Part shown: one piece after another, positions 62,312 through 64,000 of the stretch
How positions within the stretch are numbered: position 1 is the stretch's first letter
Layout of the letters: each line of letters starts with the position of its first letter
Assembly (NCBI RefSeq): GCF_900100875.1
Contig: NZ_FNKQ01000001.1
Coordinates: 434,001 to 498,000, forward strand
Reading direction: 5' to 3'
Source of the DNA: Halopelagius longus
GTDB lineage: Archaea; Halobacteriota; Halobacteria; Halobacteriales; Haloferacaceae
DNA: 64,000 nt
Notes under the pieces: generated by a model
Told to the model about the DNA's origin: nothing
The model's input: the letters and a program-made list of their open reading frames with translations, nothing else
The model's database searches: none
Made by a program: the position numbers and the translations under genes

Positions 62312-63136
62312 CTAGTCGAGTTTTCCGAGCGCCTCGAAGAAGTCGGAGGTCGGCCCGGCCAGCCGAACCGGGTCGTCCGCGGCGGAGACGGTCACCTCGG
62401 TCGGCGGTTCGACCTCTCGGCGCGTCCGTCCGTCGCTGACGACCACCGCCCGCTCCGCGTCGGTGAGCGTGATGCTCACTTCCACGTCGGGCGCGACGAC
62501 GAGGGGCGGCATCCCGCTTTCGGGGACCATCTCGTTGACGACGAGTCCGCCGACGCTCGGGTGGACGAGCGGCCCGTTCTCGCTGAGGTTGTACGCGGTG
62601 CTCCCGGTGGGCGTGGCCACGAGGACGCCGTCCGCGTGACCGCCGCTGTACAGCGACCCGTCCACCCGGACTTCGATACCGACGCCGCCGCCGTGGCCCC
62701 GGCGCGTGCCCGTGACGGTGACCTCGTTCATCGCGGGGTCCTCCGTCCATCCGTCGCCGGAGGCGGCGATTCGCGGCACCTCGCGGGCGACGATGTCGCC
62801 GTCCTCTCTGAACGCCGCGACTTCGTCCATCACGGCGTCCACGGCGTTCTCCGGGCCGACGGCGTTCAGAAAGCCGACTTCCCCGAGGTTCACGCCGAGG
62901 ATGGGCGTCCGACCGGCCCCCCGCGCGGCGTAGAGGAACGTCCCGTCGCCGCCGATGCTGACGACGAGGTCCGTCGAATCGAACTCGTCGGCCGGCGTCC
63001 CCGCGATATCGAGCGTCGTCGCCGTCTCCGTGTCCACGCGAACTTCGACGCCGGACTCCCGGAGGCGTTCGCGGAGTTCGTCGGCGAGGAACGCCGCTCG
63101 GCTGTTGCCACGCTGTGCGAGGATACCGACCTTCAT
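62312..63136 (-). CDS. NAD kinase
   Basis: A 274-residue ATP-NAD kinase (PpnK type) making NADP. The signature GGDGT is at residues 62-66 in [37 protein letters not shown] and [12 protein letters not shown] follow. ATG giving [11 protein letters not shown] chosen over a longer frame. Convergent with carB and divergent from the KaiC-like gene at 63329. Confidence 0.95.
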   Translation of the reverse strand: MKVGILAQRGNSRAAFLADELRERLRESGVEVRVDTETATTLDIAGTPADEFDSTDLVVSIGGDGTFLYAARGAGRTPILGVNLGEVGFLNAVGPENAVDAVMDEVAAFREDGDIVAREVPRIAASGDGWTEDPAMNEVTVTGTRRGHGGGVGIEVRVDGSLYSGGHADGVLVATPTGSTAYNLSENGPLVHPSVGGLVVNEMVPESGMPPLVVAPDVEVSITLTDAERAVVVSDGRTRREVEPPTEVTVSAADDPVRLAGPTSDFFEALGKLD

Positions 63137-63328
63137 GTTCGTGCAGGCGGCTTTGCGTCCCCCCGGGAAAAACACACCGTCCGAGCGGACCCCTCGCTCG
63201 CGGGCGTCGCGAGAATTCTCTCGTTCCGCCACGGGCAACATTCATGCACTCCGACTTCCTCCTTCCGACGACTGCGATGGACGCGACCCGTACGCCGCGC
63301 GGCCGCACCCCCCGAGGGAGTGGTCGAC

Positions 63329-64000
63329 GTGGGTGACGACGACTGGTTCGAACGCGCCCTCCGGGACGACGACTCGGAGGCGACCGACGGCGACGGTTCG
63401 GCCGCGGCCGACGACGGCCCGGACGCCGACCCGAGTGACGCCGACGGGGGAGCGTCGGCCGCCGGAACAGACGCCGACGCGGACGACGAACTCGGTTCGG
63501 CGGCGGACGCGGAGGCGGACGCCGCAGAGGCGGACGCCGCCGGCGAACCCGCGGAGCGACCCGAAGAGTCACGCTCGGCCGACGACGAGGGGGGTTCGGA
63601 CGCGGACCCCTTCGGCGGCGTTCGCGCCGGTCCGCCGGAACCGCCGAGCGAGAGCGTCGCGGGCGGACGTCCGTCCGAGGATTCGGACGGCGAGACGACC
63701 GATCCGGATTCCGGCGCCGCGGACGACGGCGGCGGTGCGGGCGAGTCGAACGGCGAGTGGGACGACTTCGGGTCGGCGTTGGAGAACGCGCCCGGACCGA
63801 ACCGCTCGGAGTCGGGACCGGCGGAGTCGGGGGCGGACCCCTTCGGCGGCGGGTCCGGCGGACCGCTTCGCGACCGTTCCGGCGGGTTCGGCCCCGACGA
63901 CGGCGGAGGGTTCAGGAGAGGTGGCGGCGACTTCGACGCCGCGGGACCGCCGCAGGGCGGCCCTGAGGAGTTCGACGAGGAGGACTTCGAGTCCGAGATA
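63329..64000 (+). CDS. KaiC-like ATPase, N-terminal part only (truncated by the window end)
   Basis: An open frame of 224 codons running off the window, beginning MGDDDWFERALRDDDSEATD (GTG start; another GTG three codons before). It is an acidic, Gly/Ala/Asp-rich, disordered N-terminal extension ending GGPEEFDEEDFESEI. In haloarchaea this kind of extension precedes RecA/KaiC-type ATPases with a P-loop just after such a tail. That the ATPase domain follows is inference; it is not in the window. Confidence 0.7.
   Translation, partial: MGDDDWFERALRDDDSEATDGDGSAAADDGPDADPSDADGGASAAGTDADADDELGSAADAEADAAEADAAGEPAERPEESRSADDEGGSDADPFGGVRAGPPEPPSESVAGGRPSEDSDGETTDPDSGAADDGGGAGESNGEWDDFGSALENAPGPNRSESGPAESGADPFGGGSGGPLRDRSGGFGPDDGGGFRRGGGDFDAAGPPQGGPEEFDEEDFESEI

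Overview
The window is a compact, GC-rich chromosomal segment of a haloarchaeon (class Halobacteria). The proteins are strongly acidic. Archaeal information-processing genes are present (aIF5A with a hypusine-site lysine, aIF1/SUI1, archaeal DnaG). The siroheme-dependent heme route (AhbA-AhbB fusion), a MptA-type GTP cyclohydrolase and many families known mainly from haloarchaea (LWR-salt, DUF5778, DUF5815, DUF6149, HFX_2341-type regulator) also occur. Many genes have a TATA-like box about 26-30 bp before the start codon, which fits leaderless transcription. I see no IS element, CRISPR array, rRNA or prophage; this is mostly core chromosome with a few small accessory patches. Genus-level assignment (Haloferax/Halogeometricum relatives) is inference only.

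Layout. 0-3.8 kb: FAA-hydrolase, aldo/keto reductase, a SHOCT membrane protein and a GIY-YIG-like protein. 3.8-7.7 kb: a hypusine neighbourhood with deoxyhypusine synthase, a Nif3-like protein, a 36-residue polybasic peptide, a small unknown, a SpeB-type ureohydrolase and aIF5A. 7.8-11.3 kb: unknown haloarchaeal proteins, then hsp20 and an ABC1/UbiB kinase. 11.5-14.6 kb: two tandem MoeA paralogues, the second fused to a periplasmic-binding-like domain. 14.7-19.3 kb: HAD phosphatase, LWR-salt protein, pterin dehydratase, then the heme block hemA-sirC-ahbAB. 19.4-23.4 kb: an intact cis-prenyltransferase, a convergent paralogue lacking the catalytic motif, a DUF92 (phytyl-phosphate-kinase-like) membrane protein and a GNAT. 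23.4-28.9 kb: DnaG, sugar isomerase facing a DUF3311/SSS transporter pair, isochorismatase.

29-31 kb holds an M14 carboxypeptidase and a small membrane protein that look less GC-skewed than their neighbours. 31-46 kb mixes a CARF-like regulator, an enolase-superfamily protein, pdxS, thrB, two FAD oxidoreductases, mptA, a TrmB regulator, a YyaL-type thioredoxin protein and fxsA. A tRNA-Ile(GAT) lies at 46.2 kb. 46.5-53 kb is rich in exported products: a Tat-exported endonuclease/phosphatase fold, a secreted beta-lactamase-fold/lamin-tail protein with DUF3006, and a Thr-rich lipoprotein. 53-64 kb has aIF1, an Eis-like acetyltransferase, two DUF21/CBS membrane proteins, carB, NAD kinase and the truncated start of an acidic KaiC-like protein.

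Most worth a second look: the catalytic/degenerate cis-prenyltransferase pair beside DUF92 (possible dolichol-carrier cluster), tandem perfect palindromes with 3-nt loops inside disordered linkers of DnaG and another protein, the polybasic 36-residue ORF behind two strong hairpins, and palindromic operators upstream of carB and between the sugar isomerase and its facing transporter.
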